In this document: positions 12,801 to 22,340 of the stretch, piece by piece | Layout of the letters: every line of letters starts with the position of its first letter | How positions within the stretch are numbered: the stretch's first letter is position 1 | Source of the DNA: Megalobrama amblycephala | Taxonomy: Eukaryota; Chordata; Actinopteri; Cypriniformes; Xenocyprididae | Assembly (NCBI RefSeq): GCF_018812025.1 | Contig: NC_063050.1 | Span: 12,014,282 to 12,078,281, forward strand | Length of the DNA stretch: 64,000 nucleotides | Direction: 5' to 3' | Program-made: the position numbers and the translations under genes | The notes under the pieces: model-generated | What the model was told of the DNA's origin: nothing | The model's database searches: none | Seen by the model: the letters and a program-made list of their open reading frames with translations, nothing else

Positions 12801-14136
12801 TTCATCCGATCAGACTTTCTCCTGCATCTTTTGCTATAACAAATGTGTTTTGAAAAGTTAAAGCAGCCAAAGAAAATCTAATAATTAAATTGCAAAAATC
12901 AAGAGCCCATCTAAAGCAAACGCTCTTCTCTATAACGGTGACTTCAAACTTTATTATTTTCTATAAAACACCCACACAGAAGGCGAAGTTCTTGTGCAAC
13001 TTTGTCTAAAAGTGACGAAAATTCTGAAATTTTACAGAACATTTGGGACATAAAACACTTTTGGTAATGAAAGTGCTGCAGTTCAAGGTTCATTATATGA
13101 TTTTAGGGGGACGTTCCAATTTGGTTTATTTTATGGTCACATAAGAACGTTACAATGAGGATATTTAGGAAATTAAACTGAACATTGCTACATAGTCTTC
13201 TGTTGGTCATCTAATAACGTTCCCGATATGAGTTTAGGGGAACGTTCTATTTTGGTTATTTTATGGTCGCGCAAGAACGTTACAAAGAGGACGTTTGGGA
13301 ATGTATCAGAACGTCCTATAGTGATAGTCCCCTAAACATTCCCAGAACATCCTGAATGTTCCCTGAAGGTCCACCAAATAACATTCCCCAAACCTTAAAA
13401 GAACTCCACATCGTGACCGTCTCTGAATGTTCTGGGACAATTAACGTTATTTGGTGGACCTTCAGGGAACATTCAGGATGTCCTGGGAATGTTGAGGGTA
13501 CTATTACTATAGGTTCTGATAACTTCCCAAATGTCCTCTTTGTAACGTTCTTGTATGACCATAAAATAACCAAAATGGGAAGTTCCCCTAAACTCATATC
13601 GGGAACGTTATTAAATGATCAACAGAGGACCGTGTGGGAACGTTCTGTTAATCTCCCAAATGTCCTCTTTGTAACGTTCTTTTTTTGACCATAAAATAAC
13701 CAAAATGGAACGTCCTCCTAAAGTCATATAAGGAACCTTGAACTGCAGCACTTTCATTACCAAAAGAGGACGTTTTAGGAACGTCCCGAATGTTCTGTAA
13801 AGGTTCAGAAATTTCATCACCTTTTGAGAACTTTTAGGGAACATTGCGTAAGGTCCTGAGAACGTTGCCTTCTACGTGGGTAAGACCAAATCACAAACAG
13901 TCCTAATCCACCCAAAGACATTGAACACCATTGAGGCAATAGCGACAGAGCCTTAGGTGCTCAACCTTTTCTTCCCAAATGCAATACATTTTGATTTATA
14001 GATTTGAATCTACGATGAGACGCCAAAAAAAATCTTTAACAAATAAATAAAGATTGTCTGATTACCTGTGCCAGTGGTTTTCATTAGTTCACACTTACAA
14101 ATGATCGAATAGAGTAAAAAAAAAAAAAAAAAAAAA

Positions 14137-14174
<38 letters not shown>

Positions 14175-17100
14175 CTGTATATACTAGTTTAATTAGTGAC
14201 ACTTAGCCTATATTTTAAAACCTTTATGGCAACATTTTATTTTGAATAGGGCAACATTTGTATTTTTAAACCTTTATTTTAATATGGAAACATGACACCT
14301 CATTCTACAATATTTCTGTGATTAAATCACTGACTCCTCCCCATCAGCCAATCACTGTGTGTTTACTCTATAGCAACGAGGTCAACCCCGCCCTTACTCT
14401 TAGCTTAAGACTTCAAGTTGGTCTCAGCAGCTTTGTGAATAGGTTTTAAGAGAAAACTCTTAGCTAAGAACTTTTACTGCTATTTAGGAGAACTCTTAGT
14501 GGTAAGATAAAATGTTTTGTGAATACGGCCCCAGATGTTTTGACACACAGAGCTTTCTGAATAAGTGGACTCTTGACTACTTTCAAGAAAAGACATAAGA
14601 CATTCAAAATCTGCAAATAAAATTATAAAGCTGATTCTGCTAAGTTCCTTAGATAAGTTAAAACACAAGCTTACCATGGTATCTGGGAGTTTTGGCCAGC
14701 TGAACATTCTTTGTCTTCAGACCAACTCGCTTCATTGCATTTCTTGACTTCTTTAAATGCACATCATCTGTTTATCACATTAAAATGAGTATGATCACCT
14801 AATCTTTTGCCATAACAAACCTTGTATACACAATGAATAAACAATGTATACACACCTGGTATCCTGGTTTGCACTGTAATTTCTTTATAAGTCATGTGAT
14901 GTTGTTGAAGATCATGAAATTCTGAGAGGAAGATATAGAAATAAGTGGCTTAATGTACATCAATACATGAATGCATGGGTTTTCTAACCGGGGTCAGGGG
15001 ACCCACAACAGGCCTCCAGAGGGTTGTAAGGGTCTTCATAAAATTCATAAAAAACATAAATATTAATATATTCAAACATTGTTACAGTCACATTTTTAAG
15101 TTCTTGATAGAGACATTTAAGTGTTTATATTTGTTTTTTATCTGTAGTATGGGATTTGTATTTCTTTGTAAAACAGAATTCTTTGTAAAGCTTCTATAAA
15201 ACTAATACATTTGAACTAAAAATGTTTATCTTCAGGTTTACATGTCCAACATTAGTCCTTAGCTAAAGGTTCATCATATATGGTGGGTTTTGGCAATATA
15301 AAGTGTAAAAACCTCTGCATAGTAACACATTATACACACCATTAATACATGAATTTATCTTTTGTATATGTGTGTATATGTTTAAATCACCTGAGACATC
15401 AGAGCTTGTGGGCTTGGGATCATCCTCATCTTTTTTCCCACTTCTCTGAAGAGTATCTTTAAAGATAGATCATGCAGAAGAAAAATATTTTTTATTAAAT
15501 AAAAGTTTAGTTAAAAAGTTAAAACACTGTCACACTGAACTTTCTGAATGAGCTGAATATTGACTAATGTTCAAAAGAAGAAAAAAACAAACTAATAAAA
15601 AATGGATTGAAAAAACATAAAAGTGCTTTAGCAAGTTCAAAGTTCTACATCAAAGTTAAAACAGGCTAACCATGGTATATAGGAGGTTTGGGCAGTGGGA
15701 CATTTCTTGACTTCAGACCAGATTGCTTCACTTCATTTCCTGACTGCTTCAAGTTCATATCATCTGTTTAGTACATACAAATAAAGAATGATCACAGAGT
15801 TATGGCTAAATTGTTTTCTGCATACCAATCATTTCAATATATACAGACCTTCACAGGAAGATGTCTCTGAATTGATGTCACTTTCATCACAGAGCTTATT
15901 TTTCCTTTTTCTCTTCTCAGGTAATTCCACAACTGCAGGGTCTGTCATTGAATAAGTAATTGAGTCCTCTGCTGCTGAGACCCCCGTTGTGTAATCTGAG
16001 ATGTATTGATTTGCTTGATCATAGTCTCCTGTAAGTGGTAAATTTATGTATACTATGTGTATAATGGAAATTCAGTCAACTATTTATTCATCATAGAATA
16101 CATAAATATATTATGATTAGTAAATTTATAAGACCACCTATCATATCAGAAATGTTAAATACTTATGTAAAACTAAAATTGTGATTGTCTTATATTAGGC
16201 ACAACAACTTGAATTTGTGTTCTTATACCCACATTTCAGCATCACATTCATTTTCAATTCAAATGCACCATTATTGCAATTTCTTACCAATTGATGGTCC
16301 AACGATCTTCACAATGTCATAAACCTTCCAGTTAGGGTAGTGTTTCTCAACGGGGGCGGTACCGCCCCCCAGGGGGCGTTCAGAGAACAACGGGGGGCGT
16401 TGGAAGCAAGATTTTTAAAAGGGGGGCGTTCAGGTGTTCTTGGGGGGCGTTCACGAGTTTACACCAAAGATCCAGGCAAGACAAGATTAAACGTGTAATA
16501 CTTGCAAAAGAATTGCCTACAACATTCTAAAATCTGCCAGTTTAACGCAACATGTCAGCTAGGCTATGTATCGTTTCTTTTGCAACGATTATTTTTCCAG
16601 TCATAGACCAGCGCTCAAGCGCTGGCAAGAATGTGTTTCGCGCTGACAACAATCCGGTGGTGGCTTGAATCCAGCGCTGACTACCACGCAGCGGAGGAAT
16701 GGAAAGTTGACAAGCCATTATTACTCGCAAGACTGTAAGGAGAAAATGACAATTTGATGGATGATTAATTTAAATATATTCTGTAATCACATTTAGGTAA
16801 TTTCGCCATCACATCGGAGCGCAAAACGCTGCTTGGATAATTTCAAGATAGGCTAGTTAAAAATAATTAATAATACATTAATAATTTAATAATTGTTCAT
16901 ATGTGTTTATTCTTGTTAGAAGATTTTTTTTTAATTTTACTTATTATGGACACAAATTAATCATGACAAACCAAATAAATTTGAATTGAATTAATTATAC
17001 CATTGATGATAACATTAAGCTGATACCAAGGTATTTAAGCCTATAATTATAAAAAATTGTTATGAAAATCATGACTGCATTTATTTATTTTTTTCCAAAG

Positions 17101-19081
17101 TAAGATTAATGTAAGCAGCTTCTTGCAATACTCACCTAAATGCGTAATAAATCCTAAGTGCACACATTAGCGCTGAAATGACCATATAGCAGCCTATGGT
17201 CGTTTTTACTGTCCAGAATTATCAAAGAAATTCAATGGGCAGACGCAGATTATCTTGAGTTTTGCGTTAGTTCAAATGCGCGTTAAGGTGATGGAAACCA
17301 TTGGCATACTCATGGTGTGTAGTGACCATTTGTGCGTAAAACACCATGGCATTATGTATTAGGCCCAACAAAGTCTGACAAACAGCCCTCGACATAGAAA
17401 TCAGATGTTTAAACTCGTAGTTATTTTGTGCGCGAGCGCGTTCATGTGGAAACTGCCAGTGTATGGGCATACTTGTTTAACTAGTATTTCATCACTTCTT
17501 CTGCGTCTCCTCACAGCATTTCAATAAAACGATATCCAACAACACAAATAGCTCTCTCTATAGTCACAAGTTCCCTTCATAATGCAAAACATGCAACTTG
17601 CACGCTTAAGTTTCAGAAAACATCGTCATCGAAGTTTATATATCTATAATTTATGTAATTATATAGCCTAATTTATATGTATTCTTTATATCACAGGTTT
17701 TCAAACCCTGTGTCACGAGACTTAAAAAATGGGTTGGCATTTTCATAAAAGCATAGTCTAAAATGAATAAATAAACAAAATATATTTGACTTAATTGATT
17801 AACAAAGCGAAAGAAAAAACTGTGCCCAATAGTAGCCTATATACTGCTGAGTTTGATTCATTTTTGTGAGGCGCGGCGCTCCACAAACAAGTTCAAGGAA
17901 AGGAAACCGAGATGGTAAAAAGCGAATCCTGTTTTCTTTATTTTGCAAAAGCATGTTCTGTTTTTAGTGTGAGTGTATAAAAGTAAACTTCGCAGTATCG
18001 AATAATGTCTTACTCATATCTGTAAATTACGGAGTATTTAAGTTGTTTCTGCTGGTATAAGGAAACAGTCGAAGTGATTGCGCCGGCGCCTCGCGTGCGC
18101 ACTCAACATATTCATTGCAAACTTGACATCGCAGCCTGTTCATTATCAAAATAAAATACCATCAGCCAAACATATAAAAAATTACATTGCTACTACATAC
18201 TCCGTAATATCCTATCTGTGCCGTTAAGCGTGACCACCGCTAAAACTGGTTCTGCCAAACACATTTTTGCTCACTTGAAGAGGATGATTTTTTTTCGTTG
18301 ATATTGAAATGGGAGTGAAGTACAAATACTATTTGACACAATAAATACAAGTTCAGCATCCAAATACATTGCTAATATGGAAACATTTGAATTTGTGCCG
18401 AACGAGAGGCTGCTTGAGAACGCCGGTTTTTACTTTCAGTTTCGCTTCAAATTATTTCGTTTGGGCTTGTTTATAGCTACTTACAAGTTTTTATTCTTGT
18501 TCTGTATATATTATATATTTTAGTATTCTTATGCTTGACTTGACTTGGTTTGGTCGCGTCAATTAAAAATAAATAAATAAATACATAAATAAATAAAAAA
18601 TAGGTCGTTCTTTAAAAAAAAAAGTTTGACAGCCACTGCTTTATATTTTGCTTATGTGTTGGAAAACACAAAACCCGGCATGGACCGCTTTTGGTGTTAT
18701 ATGAGAGGGGGATCCCCAAATGAGGTGCCGGATCAGATTTCGGAGGTTCCGGTTCCAGCTTGTCCCGGATGCCTGCCACTGTTCAGTCAAATCAAATCTG
18801 CTATGTCATAGTGATTCAGGATAAGACAAAAACACGGTTTGGAAAATGGATTCATGATGTAGGCTAATGGTGTTTGGGGGGCGGTAAAGGACCTGGATAA
18901 TGGACAGGGGGGCGTTGGCCCAAAAAAGGTTGAGAACCACTGAGTTAGGGTTTGGTGGAGAATTGTTTTTAATGTTTGAGAGTGATGATGTCCATCGACA
19001 CTTCAATGTTCCATTGTCATCAAAAATCCAACTGATTGGTACAACAGATGTCTGTCCATCACCGAATAAACAAATTCGATA
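4073..19081 (-). CDS. DUF4806-type multi-exon gene, transposon-associated, interrupted by a hAT insertion
   Basis: Eleven exon candidates on the minus strand, each with AG/GT borders: 19081-18951 plus 16337-16288 (one exon split by a hAT), 16028-15849, 15763-15671, 15456-15391, 14921-14856, 14767-14675, 10227-10150, 10065-10003, 4842-4628, 4472-4313 and 4220-4073. The first visible exon has a Trp-rich start (VPISWIFDD, WKVYDIVKIVG), the usual N-terminal signature of fish DUF4806 proteins. A Lys/Arg-rich linker (KRKRKNK) follows. The seven middle exons are all multiples of three and all begin and end in phase 1. The last three exons form the DUF4806-like domain. Such genes often sit beside the transposase found upstream here, so this is probably the second gene of that transposon. 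The initiator exon was not identified. The last junction is one base out of frame with the reading that looks homologous, so either my splice choice is wrong or the copy is decaying. Confidence 0.6.
4313..4472 (-). CDS. DUF4806 gene, core domain exon
   Basis: A 160-nt exon, acceptor TTTGTCAG and donor GTAAGT. It contains HTHGSSNIGEMVRQALKSIA and YNRTGKDGKKVLPPVLLTCL. This pattern (glycine-rich loop, helix, then a Gly-Lys motif followed by a hydrophobic strand) is the core of DUF4806 domains as I know them from fish and hydrozoan transposon-linked proteins. Confidence 0.6.
4628..4842 (-). CDS. DUF4806 gene, coiled-coil exon
   Basis: A 215-nt exon, acceptor TTTTTCAG, donor GTTAGT, starting in phase 1 and ending in phase 0. 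It has a heptad-like stretch (LNTKILQQIQMLEQRQAVIM) followed by SSFETFEAFCQRLEEDKNY, the sequence that normally precedes the DUF4806 core. Confidence 0.6.
4909..6051. mobile_element. Non-autonomous DNA transposon, GGCCGTTTCTCAA ends
   Basis: The ends are inverted copies of GGCCGTTTCTCAA (4909-4921 and 6039-6051), flanked by AAT on both sides (4906-4908 and 6052-6054), a likely 3-bp TSD. Length is 1143 bp. There is no transposase. The interior is AT-rich with partly repeated AAACGAAAAGAGGCAG segments near 5680 and 5800. Confidence 0.65.
6798..6945. repeat. CA-rich microsatellite
   Basis: Interrupted (CA)n tract with CATGCA and TCACGC interruptions, inside the 3' region of the piggyBac. Confidence 0.9.
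6951..9078 (-). CDS. piggyBac transposase (two exons)
   Basis: Cut-and-paste transposase that inserts at TTAA and acts in the nucleus. Exon 1 is 9078-8883 (ATG at 9078) and exon 2 is 8698-6951. The GT donor follows 8883 and CTGCAG precedes 8698. The joined frame is open for 647 codons, near the usual piggyBac size. The long single-exon frame from 8711 begins at TTG, so it is not the real start. The N-terminus is acidic and Ser-rich, with repeated GDEES segments. The core carries the three aspartates expected of a DDD transposase, in SIDEQMVPFKGR, LYFDNWFSS and YNKFMGGVDALD. The C-terminus is a cysteine-rich domain (CKFPKC, CTKCDVHLC, then C and H). I see no stop or frameshift. High confidence in family, moderate in activity. 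Confidence 0.95.
9687..10002. other. Intronic sequence with CA repeat
   Basis: No gene seen. It holds a poly-A run and a (CA)n tract at about 9926-9977, between the hAT MITE and the next DUF4806-gene exon. Confidence 0.6.
10003..10227 (-). CDS. DUF4806 gene, two small phase-1 exons
   Basis: Exons 10227-10150 (78 nt, GDCLDDNNESPDDSYLNSS) and 10065-10003 (63 nt, TLHGNVATHEDDHPKSSASS). Both are flanked by AG and GT, start and end in phase 1, and are acidic/Ser-rich. The second is a paralogue of the exon at 15456-15391. Confidence 0.55.
11051..12074. mobile_element. Inner GGGGCTG-ended element
   Basis: A 1024-bp copy of the same family as the outer element but in opposite orientation, with ends GGGGCTGTATTCACAAAACAT. 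Internal order matches the outer copy read on the other strand, including TTTGGGTGGATTAGGA and GATTTGGTCTTA. Confidence 0.75.
12487..12660. repeat. Long hairpin with CAACAATGGTGAC arms
   Basis: Imperfect palindrome: CACAGACATCAAGATTCTG and TCCTCAACAATGGTGAC are answered by GTCACCATTGTTGAGGATC and GATGTCTGTGTG. The same hairpin family occurs at 39400-39575. Confidence 0.75.
14116..14172. repeat. A run followed by (TA)n
   Basis: Poly-A of about 22 bp followed by an AT dinucleotide repeat, within the right arm of the outer nested element. Confidence 0.9.
14675..14921 (-). CDS. DUF4806 gene, two phase-1 exons (downstream duplicate copy)
   Basis: Exons 14921-14856 (66 nt, FHDLQQHHMTYKEITVQTR) and 14767-14675 (93 nt, KRVGLKTKNVQLAKTPRYH). 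The 93-nt exon is clearly paralogous to 15763-15671, and nearby intron sequence is similar too, indicating a tandem duplication. Phases are 1-1. Confidence 0.55.
14922..15390. other. Intron, no feature seen
   Basis: AT-rich intronic sequence of the DUF4806 gene. The short segment CCGGGGTCAGGGGACCCAC near 14989 looks like a remnant repeat. There is no supportable coding sequence. Confidence 0.5.
15391..15763 (-). CDS. DUF4806 gene, two phase-1 exons (upstream duplicate copy)
   Basis: Exons 15763-15671 (93 nt, KQSGLKSRNVPLPKPPIYH) and 15456-15391 (66 nt, TLQRSGKKDEDDPKPTSSD). Each pairs with a downstream paralogue (14767-14675 and 10065-10003). Confidence 0.55.
15849..16028 (-). CDS. DUF4806 gene, linker exon
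   Basis: A 180-nt exon in phase 1-1, with GDYDQANQYISDYTTGVS then LPEKRKRKNKLCDESD. The tyrosine-rich start followed by a basic KRKRK stretch is the usual linker after the N-terminal module of these proteins and could serve as a nuclear localisation signal (inference). Confidence 0.6.
16288..19081 (-). pseudogene. DUF4806 gene N-terminal exon split by a hAT transposon
   Basis: The exon parts are 19081-18951 and 16337-16288. Dropping the insertion and one TSD copy gives a single 181-nt exon in phase 0 to 1, open throughout, which joins in frame to the 180-nt exon. Visible motifs are YRICLFGDGQTSVVPISWIF on one side and WKVYDIVKIVG on the other. The acceptor is TATTTCAG and the donor GTAAGA. 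The insertion makes this copy unlikely to yield a normal protein unless the element is spliced out. Confidence 0.75.
16338..18942. mobile_element. hAT transposon, non-autonomous, in a coding exon
   Basis: 2605 bp with hAT ends: left TAGTGTTTCTCAAC and right GTTGAGAACCACTG, both subterminal regions rich in GGGGGGCGTT. The 8-bp TSD AGTTAGGG is at 16330-16337 and 18943-18950. The left end has T for the usual first C. No transposase is seen; the interior is AT-rich with several CG-rich islands. Confidence 0.9.
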
Positions 19082-19085
19082 CTGA

Positions 19086-19217
19086 AATACGCACGCACAC
19101 GCACACGCACACACACACACACGCACACACATTATTCATAGTCTTTGGATCAAAATCAGGATAACATGCAATAAAAAAGGCAAAAACCCTGCCTTACTGA
19201 CTTACTTGACTTACTAA
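19086..19217. other. Short spacer between the two minus-strand genes
   Basis: Holds a CA/GCA repeat (19091-19130). An initiator exon for the DUF4806 gene would be expected around here, but I cannot identify one. Confidence 0.5.
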
Positions 19218-21170
19218 TCAAACTGAATGCATGAGCGGTATAAGCGCTACCGCATTGTATTCATCTTTATCAATCAATGACAAAGGTATCATGATTGCTT
19301 TATGTCTCAGTTGAGTGGTGTCAGTATGTAACATTTTAGTGTGATTCCTAAATCCTTTGAATATGCCAATTATTCTGGGGTCACATGGCTTAGTGTACAA
19401 AGGTTCCATTCTGCAAAAAACCTCACAAAAAATCAGATTTTCTTGAACTCCATGTATAAGGCAGTAGCTATCATTGGTCATTCTGTAACATGATCACTTG
19501 AACCGCGGATAAACCTCTTGATTTGACCCATATTGTTCTCAAACTTGTACGCTGAACAATAGTGTAATGATCTGTTGTAATTTGCAACATCAGTGAGATG
19601 TAGCAAGCAATGCACATTATATGAGATGAAACTCATGCTATACAGGCTGCTACCTTTTTCAACAAAATATGTTAACAGCTCATCTGCATAATCATGATGC
19701 TCCATTAGGTTTTCACTGTACAAGATGCGCATTCCAATACTAAGTGAAAGGAAGTGAATATACTTCTCCTTATCGAGAACATATTTCAAAATCACTGGTC
19801 CAGTATAAAGCAAAAATGTTCGGAATTCAGTTGCTTTCCAGTGCTTCAGTTCATCTAACCCCCTGGGTTTCCTATTGAATTCAGGAGGTATGTGATGTCG
19901 GACAGCTTGATGAAAATAAGTAATGGTGCTAAGATGTCCAGCTGATAATCTATGGGCCAAAGGTCCTTCTTTCCACAGCATCAACATTCGCTTAGTCACT
20001 CCTAGATCTACACAATGCATGGGATCTATTGGGAACTGCCTGATCATATCAATGTCCAGATTCAAAAGAATGCTATCTGTTTTGTGATGTTCAGGATTTG
20101 TCTTCTGTCTAAATGACTCATTGGTTCTGAGATTTCCTTTATACAAAAAAAGCATTTTGCTCTCATGAACTCCCTTTACATCACAAAAGTCACAGCCATA
20201 GCGGCCATTAAACTGAACTATTCCTTTGATGAGGGCTCGTGCTGGTGCATCACATATGATGTTTTTGAGGACAATTCTCTTCCCTTTAAAGCCTGTTTCC
20301 ATCAGTTCTTGCAGCTCCTCCATAAAATCCCTCAAAAACTCCAAATCATTTGGTTTCTTTGCTCCAGAAAACAGAGCAACAACAAAAGGACTGTTTTTCA
20401 CTTCATCAATGTTGATGACAGCACACTGAAGTGGCCACATTGTGAGGTTTTTGGACTTGAAAATGGGTAGGCCATCAATATTCAAAGAAATCTCAAAGTG
20501 GTCGTATTTTGAAGTGTCTTGCTCAGACAGAGTATGCGTAAGACCTTCCTTTAATCCAAAATATGTGTATTTGCCACCTATCAAAAACAAGATTTTACAG
20601 TTCAGTGAAATTTCTGAATAATATTGCCAAATGAGTGCATGGACATTTTCAAAGTTAAAATGTACCTGATTTTTCTGTTATTCTCAAACTGCCAGAACGA
20701 GGTGTTTTCAATAGTGTTCGTCCGTCTGCTGGAACATCAATGTCATGTTCCTTCAAAATCTTAAGCAAATGAGTGAGAGAGGTCATGGAGATGTTGAATT
20801 TCATTGCCCACTCAGACAGCTTTTTCTCCAGAGACAAAGCTAGCTCTGAGTTACTTTCACTGGTAACATCCATGGAATCATTTAGTCTATCAATTTCATA
20901 CCATAGCACTTGATCTTGCATATTAATTATGGTATTCTGTTGTGATTCTGAATCATACTGTTCTTGCAAGTCTTCATTTAGATGCTGCTCCACAACATTC
21001 AGCATATTTCCTGAGTCGTCTGATGAGTAGTCTGATTCAAGTTCTCTGGAGGAGTGTTCACTATCAGAAGTGTTTTCATTTTTTTTCTGAAGAGCCAAAA
21101 TGATCTTTTTTGATTTTCTACGAGCTTTTTGTTGCTGTCTTTTCAATGCCTTAATTTTTGTTTCCAAATC
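19218..21170 (-). CDS. CACTA/EnSpm-like transposase, probably frameshifted near its C-terminus
   Basis: Exon 21170-20666 (GATTTGG after a TTAG acceptor) joins exon 20577-19478 in frame across a small intron. Together with the downstream frame 19481-19218 this makes about 620 residues. The first exon is a basic, then acidic leader ending SLTHLLKILKEHDIDVPADG and TLLKTPRSG. The core has IDGLPIFKS, PFVVALFSGAKKP, CDAPARALIKG, CDFCDVKG, DPMHCVDLGVTKRML and RGLDELKHWKATEFRTFLLY. These are hallmarks of a metazoan family I associate with Tnp2-type (PF02992-like) CACTA transposases. The frame ends at TGA 19478-19480, while the expected C-terminal segment (CDPRIIGIFKGFRNH, then VALIPLMHSV) continues in another frame. 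I read this as a frameshift. The apparent start at 21167 is TTG, so the initiator exon lies upstream. A candidate first exon at 21989-21965 does not fit in phase. Confidence 0.75.
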
Positions 21171-22340
21171 CTAACAGGCCAAAAAGAACTTCTGTATTAG
21201 TAAAACATTATATGAAACATAAATCTTTTACAATTTTTTTTTTGTTTGAGAGGACAACCTTAGCCACTCTCACTGATTACTGTATTTGATAATTGTTTAA
21301 GAAGTCTTCTTTGGACAATTGTTGTGTATCCTAAAGAAAGTGTGTATCATAAAGTACTTTAAACTACACTTTTGTAGATCTACACTTTACATTCTTAATG
21401 ATGTAGTGTTGCATCTGATGTCTGGGTAAAGTTGCTTGTTATGTTAATAAGAGGATGAATGTCAGTCACTTTGAGTTTTGGTAAATGGGAAGTGACGTTG
21501 AAGCTTTTAACATAAAACAGCTACAGTTCCGCAGATAGAAGTTGTTGTTAAAAAACTAGTCATATAGCGTGGTGAAATAAGGCTTTTTATCTTTAATATG
21601 AGTGTCTAAGAGTAGGCGTACTTCATCTTTTTATCCAAAGAGCAATGATAGTTTACGCTATTCCACCAGTGCAGCATTCTTGCTTACTGTTGTTTTACAG
21701 CGCTTGTTAATTATTGAAATATAAGTATAAATAAAAAAAAAGAATATATTGAAATATAAAGTTAGTAATGTTGTAATGATCTGACATAACAGGCCTAACA
21801 ATTCACAAATACTGATATGCAAACTAGCTGCAGCTAGCAATTTTGGTGTGATTACTGAAGGTAAAATGGCTGGTGCACATGTAGCATGTGTGAGCAGTAC
21901 TCTGCTAAAAAAAAAAAAGACCAGACCACATTGCACATCTAAAAGTATGTAAATAGGCCACTCACCATTTCTGCGGTGTAACAATACCATGCACAACTTT
22001 TTCTTCTTCTTTACATGTTTTATGGTGGTTGGAAGACCAGCTTAGATGGTGCATTTACCACCGCCAACTGGACCGGAGTGTGAAGCATTCACAATGAGCT
22101 CACGCTTTACACACATGCTGAGGATCACAGTATGAGGATTGTGTGATGTCACTGTGATCATCGCATGATCTCACGTGTTGACTGGGTTACGTGTTACTTC
22201 CCCAACACATCTACTACTTATGCAAACCTTGATCCCACTACAAACAATACAAAACTACAATGCTATAAGATTCAGAAATGATTAATTCATTCTTTACCTG
22301 AGTCTTCAGTTTATGACAAGCTGATTAAGCTCACCTCACC
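21171..22340. other. 5' region of the transposase gene
   Basis: No coding sequence I can support. It includes CTTTACATGTTTTATGGTGG and a segment around 22050-22085 of a type often seen upstream of fish transposon genes, then motif-rich sequence at 22090-22190. The right terminus of the large transposon is probably near or beyond this point. Confidence 0.4.
22123..22136 (-). repeat. Inverted copy of the 22-bp array motif
   Basis: GATCACAGTATGAG is the reverse complement of CTCATACTGTGATC, the core of the array at 88-3943. Nearby TGTGATGTCACTGTGATCA (22141-22159) resembles the array's second variant. This is the main sequence link between the array and the transposase gene. Confidence 0.6.

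Larger units (their letters stand above)
10511..13880. mobile_element. ACGTTCC-rich fold-back element inserted in the outer copy
   Basis: Contains many ACGTTC/GAACGT motifs at both ends. One block, 10570-10680, is inverted at 13330-13440. The centre carries a hairpin (12487-12660). Parts at 12094-12440 resemble the arms of the fold-back at 38577-42338. No transposase is visible. The borders are approximate. Confidence 0.6.
10305..14532. mobile_element. Outer GGGGCCG-ended element of a triple nest
   Basis: The ends are GGGGCCGTATTCACAAAACAT and its inverse. Sequence 10305-10510 plus 13881-14532 makes one element of about 860 bp. It is the reverse-oriented homologue of the inner copy at 11051-12074. 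It abuts the donor-like AGGTGAGT of the DUF4806 gene at its left end. I see no clear TSD. Confidence 0.7.

Noticed and set aside
10305..14532. Inversion by recombination between fold-back arms as the cause of interleaved repeats
   Set aside because: Nesting of two opposite-orientation copies of one family explains the order and the end-base differences without any inversion.
20655..21167. Initiator methionine at 21167
   Set aside because: The codon is TTG, directly after a TTAG acceptor at 21171-21174, so it is an internal exon start.
22236..22249. CACTACAAACAATA as a CACTA terminus of the large transposon
   Set aside because: On the plus strand here it would mark a left end pointing away from the transposase. 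No partner or TSD was found.
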